Source: Rubrobacter xylanophilus DSM 9941
GTDB taxonomy: Bacteria; Actinomycetota; Rubrobacteria; Rubrobacterales; Rubrobacteraceae
Direction of reading: 5' to 3'
DNA length: 64,000 bases
Assembly (NCBI RefSeq): GCF_000014185.1
Contig: NC_008148.1
Coordinates: 2,522,001 to 2,586,000 of the forward strand
Every line of letters starts with the position of its first letter. The stretch's first letter is position 1. The translations under genes were made by a program, and so were the position numbers. The notes under the pieces are model-generated. The model did not search any database, was not told the DNA's origin, and saw only the letters and a program-made list of their open reading frames with translations. This document shows, piece after piece, positions 34,506 to 44,611 of the stretch.

Positions 34506-35738
34506 GTGGCGAGCGGAGGAGAGGAACAGAGGAGGTTCGAGACCCGGGCGGTGCACGCCGGGGAGAGCCGCCCGGGGGCGGGCGGCGACCGCGGCGGGGA
34601 CGGCTTCTACCCCATCTCGACCCCCATCTACGCCTCCACCACCTTCTCCCACGCCGACGCGCAGACCACCGACCGGGTGCTCGGCGGGGAGGAGCCGGGC
34701 TACAGCTACGCCCGGTGGGGCAACCCCAGCGTGGCCGCCCTGGAGGAGGCGCTGACCGCGCTCGAGGCCCCGCAGGGCGGGGCCCGGGCGCTGGCCTTCG
34801 CCTCGGGGATGGCGGCGATGCACGCGGCGCTGACCGCGGCGGAGCTCGGCGAGGGGGCAAGGGTTCTGGCCGCCGATCAGCTCTACGGCTCCACGGCCAC
34901 GCTGCTGCTCCAGATCTTCGGCCCCGCCGGGACCGAGGCCTCCTTCTTCGACGCCTACGACCCGGGCGAGGCGGAGAAGAAGGTCTCCTCGCTCAGGCCG
35001 CGGGCGGTGGTGGTGGAGACGATCTCCAACCCCCTGCTGAGGGTTGCGGACATCCCCCGGCTCGCGGAGATCTCCCGCTCCCACGGCGCCGCCCTGATCG
35101 TGGACAACACCTTCGGCACCCCCTACCTCCAGCGCCCCCTGGAGCTCGGGGCGGACATGGTGGTCCACAGCGCCACCAAGTACCTCTCGGGGCACGGGGA
35201 CGTCACCGCGGGGGTGGTGGCCGCCGGACCCCCGTACGACGCTGCGCTGGAGCAGATCCGCAAGACCGTCGGCTCCACCCTGGGGCCGTTCGAGGCCTGG
35301 CTGCTGCACCGGGGCCTGAAGACGCTGCCGCTGAGGATCTCCCGCCAGTGCGCCAACGCCCGCAGGATCGCCGCCTGGCTCGCCGAACACCCCAAGGTCT
35401 TCCGGGTGCACCACCCCTCCCTGGAGGGCCACCCGGACCGGGAGGCGACCGGGCGCCTGCTCGCCGACACGGGCGGGCTGGTGGCCTTCGAGCTCGCGGC
35501 CGAGGGCCGGGAGGCGGCCTTCCGCTTTCTGAACGCGCTCAGGCTCTGCGTCCGGGCCCCGAGCCTCGGCGACATCTACACCCTGGCCATCCACCCGGCG
35601 ACCTCATCTCACCGGGAGCTGCCGCCCTCCCGCAGGGAGCAGCTCGGGGTGAGGGAGAACCTGATCCGGCTCTCCGCCGGCATCGAGCACCCGGAGGACA
35701 TCATCGCGGATCTGGAGCAGGCGCTGGAGCGGCTGTAG
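34506..35738 (+). CDS. PLP-dependent trans-sulfuration enzyme (cystathionine gamma-synthase/lyase family)
   Basis: 410 aa. Cys/Met metabolism family: ETRAVHAGE at the start, YPISTPIYASTTF, YSRWGNP-like YARWGNPSV, ASGMAAMHA, DNTFGTPYLQRPLELGAD, and the PLP Lys in SATKYLSGHGD. The C-terminal half has SLGD and RLSAGIEHPEDIIADL. Members make cystathionine or homocysteine, or cleave cystathionine or methionine; the exact reaction cannot be assigned. Single gene with own promoter. Confidence 0.88.
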   Translation: MASGGEEQRRFETRAVHAGESRPGAGGDRGGDGFYPISTPIYASTTFSHADAQTTDRVLGGEEPGYSYARWGNPSVAALEEALTALEAPQGGARALAFASGMAAMHAALTAAELGEGARVLAADQLYGSTATLLLQIFGPAGTEASFFDAYDPGEAEKKVSSLRPRAVVVETISNPLLRVADIPRLAEISRSHGAALIVDNTFGTPYLQRPLELGADMVVHSATKYLSGHGDVTAGVVAAGPPYDAALEQIRKTVGSTLGPFEAWLLHRGLKTLPLRISRQCANARRIAAWLAEHPKVFRVHHPSLEGHPDREATGRLLADTGGLVAFELAAEGREAAFRFLNALRLCVRAPSLGDIYTLAIHPATSSHRELPPSRREQLGVRENLIRLSAGIEHPEDIIADLEQALERL

Positions 35739-35767
35739 GGGAAACCCCGGCGACCTCGCCCGCTCTG

Positions 35768-38700
35768 CTACCGGGCATCTGTCGCCCTCAGCTCGAAGCT
35801 TTCGCCCGCCCCCAGCCACAGGTGAGTGAGAACATAGCGGGTGCCGCTGGGGATGGTCCCCGACTCGTCCGCCGCCGCGGACGCCGCGGAACCGGTCAGC
35901 TCACAGTCGGCGGAGTAGAAGTACAGGTCCAGGTCGTGCGGCGCAGGCGAGGTGCCCTTCACCGAGACCTGGCGCAGCCCGTCCCCGAAGGACTCCGGGA
36001 GCCTCGTGACCCAACCGTCCGAGCCCTGGGTAGCCGGCGGGAAGGTGCAGTTCGTCTGGAAGTCCACCGCGGTTACGCCGCCGCTCGTGGCGTCCCCCAC
36101 GGGGGTGCCGAAGGCGATGGTTCCCTCGTCCTCGTAGGGCGGGTCCGGCGGCGGTGGCGGCAGCGGCTCGACGTCCTTGACCGTGCCGGAGAAGACCTGA
36201 AGCTCGGCGGCCTGCACCCGGGCCTTCGTCTCGCCCATCGGGGCGTCGGTGTAGAAGCGCACGAACTTCGCGCGTGTGGGGTTCTCGAGCCGGAACGTCT
36301 TGTAGTGCACGTCGGGCGCCACCGGGCGCGGCTTCCGGTAGGCGAACGCCTCCTTCTCGATGAGCGCGTTGCGCCACACGCTGCCGTCGGTCGAGACCTG
36401 GAGCGTGAAGTCGCGCAGGGCCTCGAAGCGGGAGGTCGTGTATGCGCTGACCCGCACGGATGTGATCTCCGCCGGCCTGGCCAGCTCGATTACGGCGTTG
36501 CCCCGCCTCCGGCTCGTCCAGGTGCTGGCCTCGGTATCGTCTATGAGCGCGCGAGCGTTGGGGCTCGTCGCGGAGACGACCTTCGCGCCGTTCGCCCCGG
36601 AGGCCAGGTTCGGGCTGAGCGGGAAGCGCAGCGAGGTCGTCTCGCCCGCCCTCACCCTCACGTTCTCGAAGGTGCGCGATCCGAAGCCGCGGGCCTGGAT
36701 CGTGACCGGGTAGGTCCCCGCAACGACCGGGGCGGAGAAGCCGCCCCCGGAGCCGGTGGTGCGCAGCGGCGAGACGCGTGCCTCGAACCGCCCGAGCATC
36801 ACGCGGGCGTCCGCCACGGGCTCGCCGGTAGCCGCGTTGACGACCCTGCCGACGAGCGTCCCGTTTCGCGAGCCGTTCGGATGGTCGAAGGCCGGCGTCG
36901 GGTCCAGGTCGTCGCCGCCCGCGGTCCGGGCGTGGAAGCCCGCGCCGCGCCGGGCGAACTCCGTCCAGAAGACGTCGAAGATCCTCTCGTAGCTCGACGA
37001 GTCGTGGTAGCGGTCGTCGATGGCCAGCGCGATGGCGTCGCGCATGTCGAGGAACGAGGGGTTTGCCGGAGAGCGCGGCATAGCGTCGGTGATGGTCCTC
37101 TGGGCGATCTCCGCGCCCCTAGCCTGCCCGAACGCCGCGACGAGGGCCTGCCGGTAGTCCCAAAGTATTGCGGTCCAGATCTCACCGTCCGCGTGCACCT
37201 CGGGACCGACGATGTCGTAGCCGATGTCCGCGTAGGTGGTCGGGTTCTTGCCGTAACTCCAGTTGCGGATGCCCCGTGCGGGGTTGCCGGTGACGTACTC
37301 GCCGACTACGGACTTGCCGTAGAGCCCCTCGCGGTGGAGGTAGTTCAGGGCGTACCAGTCGCCCCAGCCCTCGCCCATCGAGCCGGACTGGTGGGTGCCC
37401 AGGGCGTTGTCCTCCGCGGAGACGTAGCGGTTGGTGAGGCCGTGGGCGTACTCGTGCTCGATCACCGACGCGTCGAAGTCGCCGTCGCGGCAGGGCCCCT
37501 CGAAGGCGTCGTTGATCGGCTCCCACAGGAACATCCCGCTCCACGGCGGTATGCCGTCGGGCAACGTGAGCATGTAGGCGTTGTCGCGCCCGGTATAGAG
37601 CGGCGCGCCGCCGGTGGCAGCTCCCGCCTGCACCAGCCCCAGGATCGGGTCCCCCCCACCGGAATCCCTGCCGTAGTTGTTGACCTGGAAGTTGTCGCCC
37701 GTCTCGGTGAACCCGAGGCGATAGAACTCGTCGTGGATGCGGTTGTGGTGGTAGAAGAGGTTGGTCGCCGCCGGCTCTAGGTCCTGGGCGTAAGAAGGCG
37801 GTACGGCCTGGCAGCCCGAGCGGCCCCAGTGATCGCTGAAGGAGTAGTTGAAGTGCGAGAGCGGGCTCACGGGGCGCGGCGCCTGATCAGCGGGGACCAA
37901 AAAGTTCGACCAGTTGGCGTAGCTGTTGGCGTTGTTGCCGAGCGTCGTGGGGCCGTCGAGCCCGGCGAGGCCGGTCGGGTCCACGTATCCCGACGGGGAC
38001 TGCGGCGTGGGCTCGAAGCTCTTGATGACGGGCTGGCCGCCGCTCCCGGCGTCTCCCGGGAAGTTCTCGTAGACGGTCCCCTCGGCCCTGCTGTGGTCCA
38101 CGAGGCTGTCGCGGAACAGGATCTCGCCGGTCCGCGCATCCACCATCACGTCCCAGGCCCGGTCGAGCTTCTCGATGAAGAGCACCTGGTAGGCCGGAAG
38201 CGCCCCCTCCCCCGTGACGAAGACCGCCTTCCTGACGTAGGAGCCGGCCGCGAAGTCTCCCCTGGCGAACTGCGTGTACCCGGCCTGCTCGCCGACAGCC
38301 TCGGCGGCAAACGCGGTGGCCCCGGCGAGCCTGCCCGCGACCCTCTCCAGCGCCTGGGCGCCGCTGAGCTCCCAGCCCCCGGACAGCTCGCCGTGACGCG
38401 CCGACTGCCCGGCATAGGACTCGACCGACCCGTCCTTGCGCACCACGACGGTCATGGAGCCGCCATGCACCGCCTCGACGCCATCGAAGGTCTGGGCGAA
38501 GGAGATGATGCGGGTGCCGGTGCTCAGCCCGTGGCTCTGCGTAACGTTCAGGTCATCCACGTCGCCCGCGGCGAGGCCGAAGAGGGCGCGGTTCTCCCGG
38601 ATCCAAGACCGGGCAATCTCTGCCGGTGTGCCCTCCCGCGGGCCGGTGAGGGTGCCGCGTGCCGGGTAGATGGTGTGCGGCGTGCCGAACCTGCGGTCCC

Positions 38701-38899
38701 ACGCCATCCGGGTCCCGGCGCCGGCTTTCCGGAGAAGCCGGCTTGCGGCCTCGCGTTGCTCTTTTGTCGGCTCGACGCGGGAGGTGCGAGCGTCGAACGT
38801 CCTCTCCCCCGCTCCTGAACCGGCCTCCTCCTGCACGCCGCCGTTCAGCGCCCGGGACTCTCCAGAAGCGAAGGCCAGAATCACCAGCGCGAGGGCCAT
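35768..38899 (-). CDS. Secreted M36 (fungalysin-type) metalloprotease, frame-shifted at its start
   Basis: 1043 codons in the open frame. N-terminal FTP/PepSY propeptide, the catalytic domain with zinc motif HEYAH (in VIEHEYAHGLTNRYV) and downstream GEGWGDWYALNY. These are followed by a carboxypeptidase-regulatory-like beta-sandwich, a discoidin-like (F5/8 C) domain and a Pro-rich linker to a last beta domain. The best ribosome site (AGGAGGGG) belongs to ATG 38942, whose frame is disrupted by a run of eight G; with seven G it joins this frame and gives a perfect signal peptide. As written, translation could start at ATG 38899 with a shortened signal. Confidence 0.85.
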   Translation of the reverse strand: MALALVILAFASGESRALNGGVQEEAGSGAGERTFDARTSRVEPTKEQREAASRLLRKAGAGTRMAWDRRFGTPHTIYPARGTLTGPREGTPAEIARSWIRENRALFGLAAGDVDDLNVTQSHGLSTGTRIISFAQTFDGVEAVHGGSMTVVVRKDGSVESYAGQSARHGELSGGWELSGAQALERVAGRLAGATAFAAEAVGEQAGYTQFARGDFAAGSYVRKAVFVTGEGALPAYQVLFIEKLDRAWDVMVDARTGEILFRDSLVDHSRAEGTVYENFPGDAGSGGQPVIKSFEPTPQSPSGYVDPTGLAGLDGPTTLGNNANSYANWSNFLVPADQAPRPVSPLSHFNYSFSDHWGRSGCQAVPPSYAQDLEPAATNLFYHHNRIHDEFYRLGFTETGDNFQVNNYGRDSGGGDPILGLVQAGAATGGAPLYTGRDNAYMLTLPDGIPPWSGMFLWEPINDAFEGPCRDGDFDASVIEHEYAHGLTNRYVSAEDNALGTHQSGSMGEGWGDWYALNYLHREGLYGKSVVGEYVTGNPARGIRNWSYGKNPTTYADIGYDIVGPEVHADGEIWTAILWDYRQALVAAFGQARGAEIAQRTITDAMPRSPANPSFLDMRDAIALAIDDRYHDSSSYERIFDVFWTEFARRGAGFHARTAGGDDLDPTPAFDHPNGSRNGTLVGRVVNAATGEPVADARVMLGRFEARVSPLRTTGSGGGFSAPVVAGTYPVTIQARGFGSRTFENVRVRAGETTSLRFPLSPNLASGANGAKVVSATSPNARALIDDTEASTWTSRRRGNAVIELARPAEITSVRVSAYTTSRFEALRDFTLQVSTDGSVWRNALIEKEAFAYRKPRPVAPDVHYKTFRLENPTRAKFVRFYTDAPMGETKARVQAAELQVFSGTVKDVEPLPPPPPDPPYEDEGTIAFGTPVGDATSGGVTAVDFQTNCTFPPATQGSDGWVTRLPESFGDGLRQVSVKGTSPAPHDLDLYFYSADCELTGSAASAAADESGTIPSGTRYVLTHLWLGAGESFELRATDAR

Positions 38900-38912
38900 T
38901 GCGAACGGTAGG

Positions 38913-38920
38913 CCCCCCCC
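38913..38920 (-). repeat. G8 homopolymer in the signal-peptide region of the M36 protease
   Basis: Eight consecutive C on the plus strand (G on the coding strand), 23 bases inside the reading frame from ATG 38942. Seven G would connect ATG 38942 in frame with the protease. The tract is a candidate phase-variation site, or a sequencing error. Confidence 0.6.
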
Positions 38921-39068
38921 GCCCGAGTAGCCGCCCTTGCATCTCCCCTCCTCCTACATCGCTCACCCGCTCGGCGGTCGGTTCGCCTCGACCGGCTCAA
39001 GCCGTCCCTGCCCGCAAGTCGGTAGACTCCCCTACCCCCGCGGCAATAATAGCAACCACCCCACCCCG

Positions 39069-39097
39069 GTCAAGAGAGGACCGCGGATCTGTATAAT
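39069..39097 (+). promoter_or_regulatory. Promoter of the NfeD gene
   Basis: -10 TATAAT at 39092-39097 with GTCAAG at 39069-39074, 17 bases away. The start codon lies 33 bases downstream. Confidence 0.5.
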
Positions 39098-39129
39098 CGT
39101 GTGGCTTCTGCTCGTCAAAGCCGCCGTGC

Positions 39130-39487
39130 ATGGCGGTGGTTATCGGCTTGGTCGCGCTGCTTCAGGAACAATCAGGCGCCGCGGTTTTTTATATCGCGGC
39201 GCTGGCGCTCTTCGTCCTCCTGCTCGCCGCCGGCGCGGCGGCGTACGCGGCCTTCCGGGCGAGCGGCGGGCGGGCGGCCACCGGGCTCGAGGGGATGGTC
39301 GGGAAGCGGGGGGTGGTCCGCCGGCGGGTCGACGGCTCTGCGGAGGGGGCGGTCTTCGTCCACGGCGAGCTGTGGCGGGCCGTGCCGGAGGAGGGGGTGC
39401 CGCCGCTCGCGCCGGGCGCCCGGGTGGAGGTGACGGGCTTCCGGGGGATGACCCTGGTGGTCCGCCCCGCGGACGAGGAGGACCGGG

Positions 39488-39501
<14 letters not shown>
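39130..39501 (+). CDS. NfeD-like membrane protein
   Basis: 123 aa. N-terminal helix at about 18-42 ([20 protein letters not shown]), then an OB-fold domain with [19 protein letters not shown] and [18 protein letters not shown], the pattern of NfeD C-terminal domains. These act with SPFH/stomatin proteins in membrane quality control. No stomatin gene is adjacent. Start is ATG 39130 (GTG 39127 possible). The end overlaps the convergent DUF255 gene by 14 bases. Confidence 0.75.
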
Positions 39502-41536
<2,035 letters not shown>

Positions 41537-41696
41537 GGTATCCAAAACCTCCCGCCGCCCCTTCGGCGGAGCGGCGCCTCGCCTGCGGAGAACCTGCCAC
41601 TAAAGTACCACACCGGAGGTTTATCTCACCGGCCAGCGGGTAAGCTTGATGGGGAGAGGAAGGGAAGGCGTCCGAGCGTTGGGAGGTGGCATCGCC

Positions 41697-41849
41697 ATGT
41701 GCCACTACTACGGGTACCGCAGGATGGAGGCCGAGGAGGCCCGCCGCAGGCGCGAAGAGGAGGAGCGCAGGCGGCGCGAGGAGGCCGAACGGCGGAAGGC
41801 CGCCGGGGAGCGGCCGAAGGCCCGCGAGCGGGAGATGGTGAGGGCCTAG
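41697..41849 (+). CDS. 50-aa charged coiled-coil protein
   Basis: Begins MCHYYGYRRM and continues as one long Glu/Arg helix (EEARRRREEEERRRREE), a probable coiled coil. ATG 41697 has GGAGGT 9 bases upstream, and an intrinsic terminator follows 40 bases after the stop. The signals indicate a real, separately transcribed small gene. The Cys-His-Tyr-Tyr head could bind a metal. No family was recognised. Confidence 0.6.
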   Translation: MCHYYGYRRMEAEEARRRREEEERRRREEAERRKAAGERPKAREREMVRA

Positions 41850-41888
41850 GGCGGCGGCCCGGCGCAAGACCACAACCTACCGGCGAGA

Positions 41889-41915
41889 GGCTCCGGGCCC
41901 CGGTCGCCCGGAGCC
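41889..41915 (+). terminator. Intrinsic terminator after the 50-aa gene
   Basis: GGCTCCGGGC (41889-41898), 7-base loop, GCCCGGAGCC (41906-41915), then TTTGTTATATT. Perfect 10-bp stem. Confidence 0.75.
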
Positions 41916-41968
41916 TTTGTTATATTGGGGTCGAAGAGGAGGATGAGAGAGAAGGAGAGGTGATCCGC

Positions 41969-42994
41969 ATGGACAAAGGGCAGCTCGAGAGCACGGCGCG
42001 CGCGCTGGTCGCCCCGGGCAAGGGGATCCTCGCCGCCGACGAGAGCTTTGGCACCATCGGCAAGCGCTTCAAGGCGGTGGGGATAGAGTCCACCGAGGAC
42101 ACCCGGCGCCGCTACCGGCAGATGCTCTTCACGACCCCGGGCATCGGGGAGTTCCTCTCCGGGGTGATCCTCTTCGACGAGACCATCCGCCAGAAGGCCG
42201 ACGACGGGCGCCCCCTGCCCAGGGTGCTCGAGGACCAGGGGGTCATCCCGGGCATAAAGGTGGACAAGAGCACCACCGCGCTGCCGCTCTCGCCGCAGGA
42301 GAAGTTCACCCAGGGGCTCGACGGGCTGCGCGAGCGGCTGGAGGAGTACCGCGGGATGGGCGCCCGGTTCACCAAGTGGCGCGCGGTGATCACCATCGGC
42401 GAGGGCATCCCCACCGAGCGGTGCATCGGCGCCAACGCGCACGGGCTCGCGCTGTTCGCCGCCTTCAGCCAGGAGGCGGGGCTGGTCCCGATCGTGGAGC
42501 CCGAGGTGCTCATAGACGGCGACCACACCATCGAGCGGTGCTACGAGGTCACCGAGTGGACGCTCAACCGCACCTTCGACTACATCTACGAGATGGGGGT
42601 CGAGCTCTCGGGGATGCTCCTGAAGCCGAACATGGTGATCTCGGGCAAGGACTGCCCCGAGCAGGCGGGCGTCGAGGAGGTGGCCCGCATGACGGTCGAG
42701 TGCCTGAAGCGGAGCGTGCCGGCGGCGGTGCCGGGCATCGTGTTCCTCTCGGGCGGCCAGAGCGACATCCAGGCCACGGCGCACCTGAACGCGATGAACC
42801 GCCTCTACGACGACCTGCCGTGGGAGCTCTCCTTCTCCTACGCCCGGGCGCTGCAGGGCAGGCCGATGGAGATCTGGAAGGGCGACGACGCGAACGTGGA
42901 GGCCGCGCAGAAGGCCTTCTACCACCGGGCCAAGATGAACAGCGCGGCCCGCTCGGGCAGCTACTCGGAGGAGATGGAGAAGGAGGCCGCCTAG
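41969..42994 (+). CDS. Fructose-bisphosphate aldolase, class I
   Basis: 341 aa. Typical segments are the N-terminal TARALVAPGKGILAADES, FDETIRQKADDG, KVDKSTTALP, the active-site region KWRAVI, VEPEVLIDGDH, the Schiff-base Lys in GMLLKPNMV, and LSGGQSDIQATAHLNAMN. It cleaves fructose 1,6-bisphosphate without metal. ATG 41969 has GAGAGG 8 bases upstream (GTG 41960 possible). A weak GGCGTC/GACGCC stem (42995-43020) follows before the convergent sortase. Confidence 0.93.
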   Translation: MDKGQLESTARALVAPGKGILAADESFGTIGKRFKAVGIESTEDTRRRYRQMLFTTPGIGEFLSGVILFDETIRQKADDGRPLPRVLEDQGVIPGIKVDKSTTALPLSPQEKFTQGLDGLRERLEEYRGMGARFTKWRAVITIGEGIPTERCIGANAHGLALFAAFSQEAGLVPIVEPEVLIDGDHTIERCYEVTEWTLNRTFDYIYEMGVELSGMLLKPNMVISGKDCPEQAGVEEVARMTVECLKRSVPAAVPGIVFLSGGQSDIQATAHLNAMNRLYDDLPWELSFSYARALQGRPMEIWKGDDANVEAAQKAFYHRAKMNSAARSGSYSEEMEKEAA

Positions 42995-43046
42995 GGCGTC
43001 CCCCGCGCCCCGAAGACGCCGCTTGTCCTTGCCCGCGGGCGGGCCG

Positions 43047-43859
43047 CTACACGCGGTCCGCCCGCACTATGAGGCGGCGGTCGAAGGCGGGGATGGGGGT
43101 GCAGGTCTGCAGCGTCACCATGTCGCGGCCGCGCACCCGCCCCATGACCCAGGAGTCGCGGGGCCCGACGACGAACTTCTGGGTCACCCTGTACTCGTAG
43201 CGGCGGCCCCGGCGGTCTTCGAGGAGCACCCTGTCGCCCCGCTCCAGCTCGTCGAGGCGGTAGAAGATGAGCCGGCTCCCCGTCCCCGGGTAGCCCAGCC
43301 GGTGCCCGGCGAGGTAGACGTTGCGCTCGGGGGTTTCGCTCCAGGGCAGGGAGGTCTCGGGGACGTGGATCACGCCGCTGTCCAGGGCCCACCGCGCGTC
43401 GGTGTTCCACACGGGGGCCCGGTAGAGGCCGATGTCCTCCACGGTGAGCGCGAGGATGGCGCCCGGCGGGAGCCGGTAGCGCCGGGGGCCGGAGGCGGCC
43501 TCGAGCTCCCCCGGGGTGGGCATGGGCCAGCCGGCCCGGGCCACGGGGAGGCTCTGCGCCCTCCGCGGCTCCCGCCCTTCGGAAGGAGGAGCGCCGGGCC
43601 GTGCTCTTCCGGGCGCGCCCGGGGGGGCCGCATCCCTCTCCCCCCTCCCCGGCGCCTCCCCCTCCACCCAGGGGGCCGTGCCCTCCGGCTCGGGGCGCGC
43701 CGCCACGACCGGCCGCTCCTCCCCGCCGGGCCCGCGCGCGGCCTGCCCTCCGGCGGGCGCGTCGCGCAGGGCGAGCGCCGCAGCGACGGCCGCGGCCCCG
43801 ACGAGCAGGGCCGCGGCCAGCAGGGCAACCCCGAGCCGCAGCAGCGGGTCGTCCCTCAA
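43047..43859 (-). CDS. Class E sortase
   Basis: About 270 aa. N-terminal membrane helix (LGVALLAAALLVGAAAVAAAL), a 90-residue Pro/Arg-rich linker, then the sortase barrel with catalytic His in YLAGHRLGYPGTGS, Cys in VTLQTCTPIPAF and Arg in RLIVRADRV at the very end. Class E enzymes join LPxTG-type signals to the cell envelope. Start is the TTG at 43859, 9 bases after the stop of the LPVTG gene, with AGGGGGAG upstream. The gene pair is therefore an enzyme with its substrate. Confidence 0.85.
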   Translation of the reverse strand: MRDDPLLRLGVALLAAALLVGAAAVAAALALRDAPAGGQAARGPGGEERPVVAARPEPEGTAPWVEGEAPGRGERDAAPPGAPGRARPGAPPSEGREPRRAQSLPVARAGWPMPTPGELEAASGPRRYRLPPGAILALTVEDIGLYRAPVWNTDARWALDSGVIHVPETSLPWSETPERNVYLAGHRLGYPGTGSRLIFYRLDELERGDRVLLEDRRGRRYEYRVTQKFVVGPRDSWVMGRVRGRDMVTLQTCTPIPAFDRRLIVRADRV

Positions 43860-43867
43860 GCTCCCCC

Positions 43868-44422
43868 TCAGCGGCGGCGCGCCAGCAGCAGGAGCCCCGC
43901 CCCGGCGAGGAGCGCCCCGGCGAGGAGCGCCCCCGGGTGCGCCCCGCCGGTGACCGGCAGCACCTTGGAGGGGATGGTGTCCGCGAGCACCTGGCTCTTC
44001 ATCTCCTCGACGCTCTGCCCTCCGCCGCCGTCCGTGGGGGCGGTGCCGGTCTCCCCCTGGTCGCCGTCCCCGTCCTCCTCCTGCGGCGTCTCGCCGGTGC
44101 CATCGCCCCCGGGCTGCCCCGGGCCCCCTATGCCGCCCGCGGCCTGCAGGCAGCTCTGCACCGCGGCGACGGAGACCCCGAGCTCCTGCGCGATCTCCGA
44201 GGCCGCAGCGCCGCCGGCGTCCCCGGCCACCGCCCCCGCGTCCCCGGCGTTCAGCTGCTCGGCGGCGGCGGCGACGATCTGGTCGCAGTCCTGGTACTGG
44301 ATCTGGACGTCCCCCGCGGTCGCCGTGGCCCCGCCGCCGTCCTCCTGCGCCCCGGCGGGCCACGCCAGCAACAACACGAAGAGCGCCGCGAAAACAAGGA
44401 GCCTCACAGCCCGGCGCGCCAT
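43868..44422 (-). CDS. Cell-wall-anchored (LPVTG) surface protein
   Basis: 184 aa. Signal peptide 1-25; mature start GDVQIQYQDCDQIV; a middle part with QSCLQAAGG; an acidic Gly/Glu/Asp/Thr linker (disordered); and a complete sorting signal at the end: LPVTG, a 20-residue hydrophobic helix and RRR. It should be linked to the wall by the sortase encoded directly behind it. The mature N-terminal 70 residues resemble the secreted protein at 47409-47702 (shared GDVQIQ, then Q-x2-N/G-rich and LQAG pattern). Function is unknown. Confidence 0.85.
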   Translation of the reverse strand: MARRAVRLLVFAALFVLLLAWPAGAQEDGGGATATAGDVQIQYQDCDQIVAAAAEQLNAGDAGAVAGDAGGAAASEIAQELGVSVAAVQSCLQAAGGIGGPGQPGGDGTGETPQEEDGDGDQGETGTAPTDGGGGQSVEEMKSQVLADTIPSKVLPVTGGAHPGALLAGALLAGAGLLLLARRR

Positions 44423-44611
44423 ACCTCACCCTCCCTCTGCCCGTACACACCCGCGCCCCGCCGGAGGGGCGCAACGACGGTTGCATGATACCCCCGCCGG
44501 CCCCGCCGGTCCACGGCCAAAGGCCCGTGGCGGAAATTACGGGCCTCGAGGGGCTGGTATGCTTAGTTTTTGCCGGCGCCCCTCGTACACCGGAAGGAGC
44601 TGGAAGAGGCG

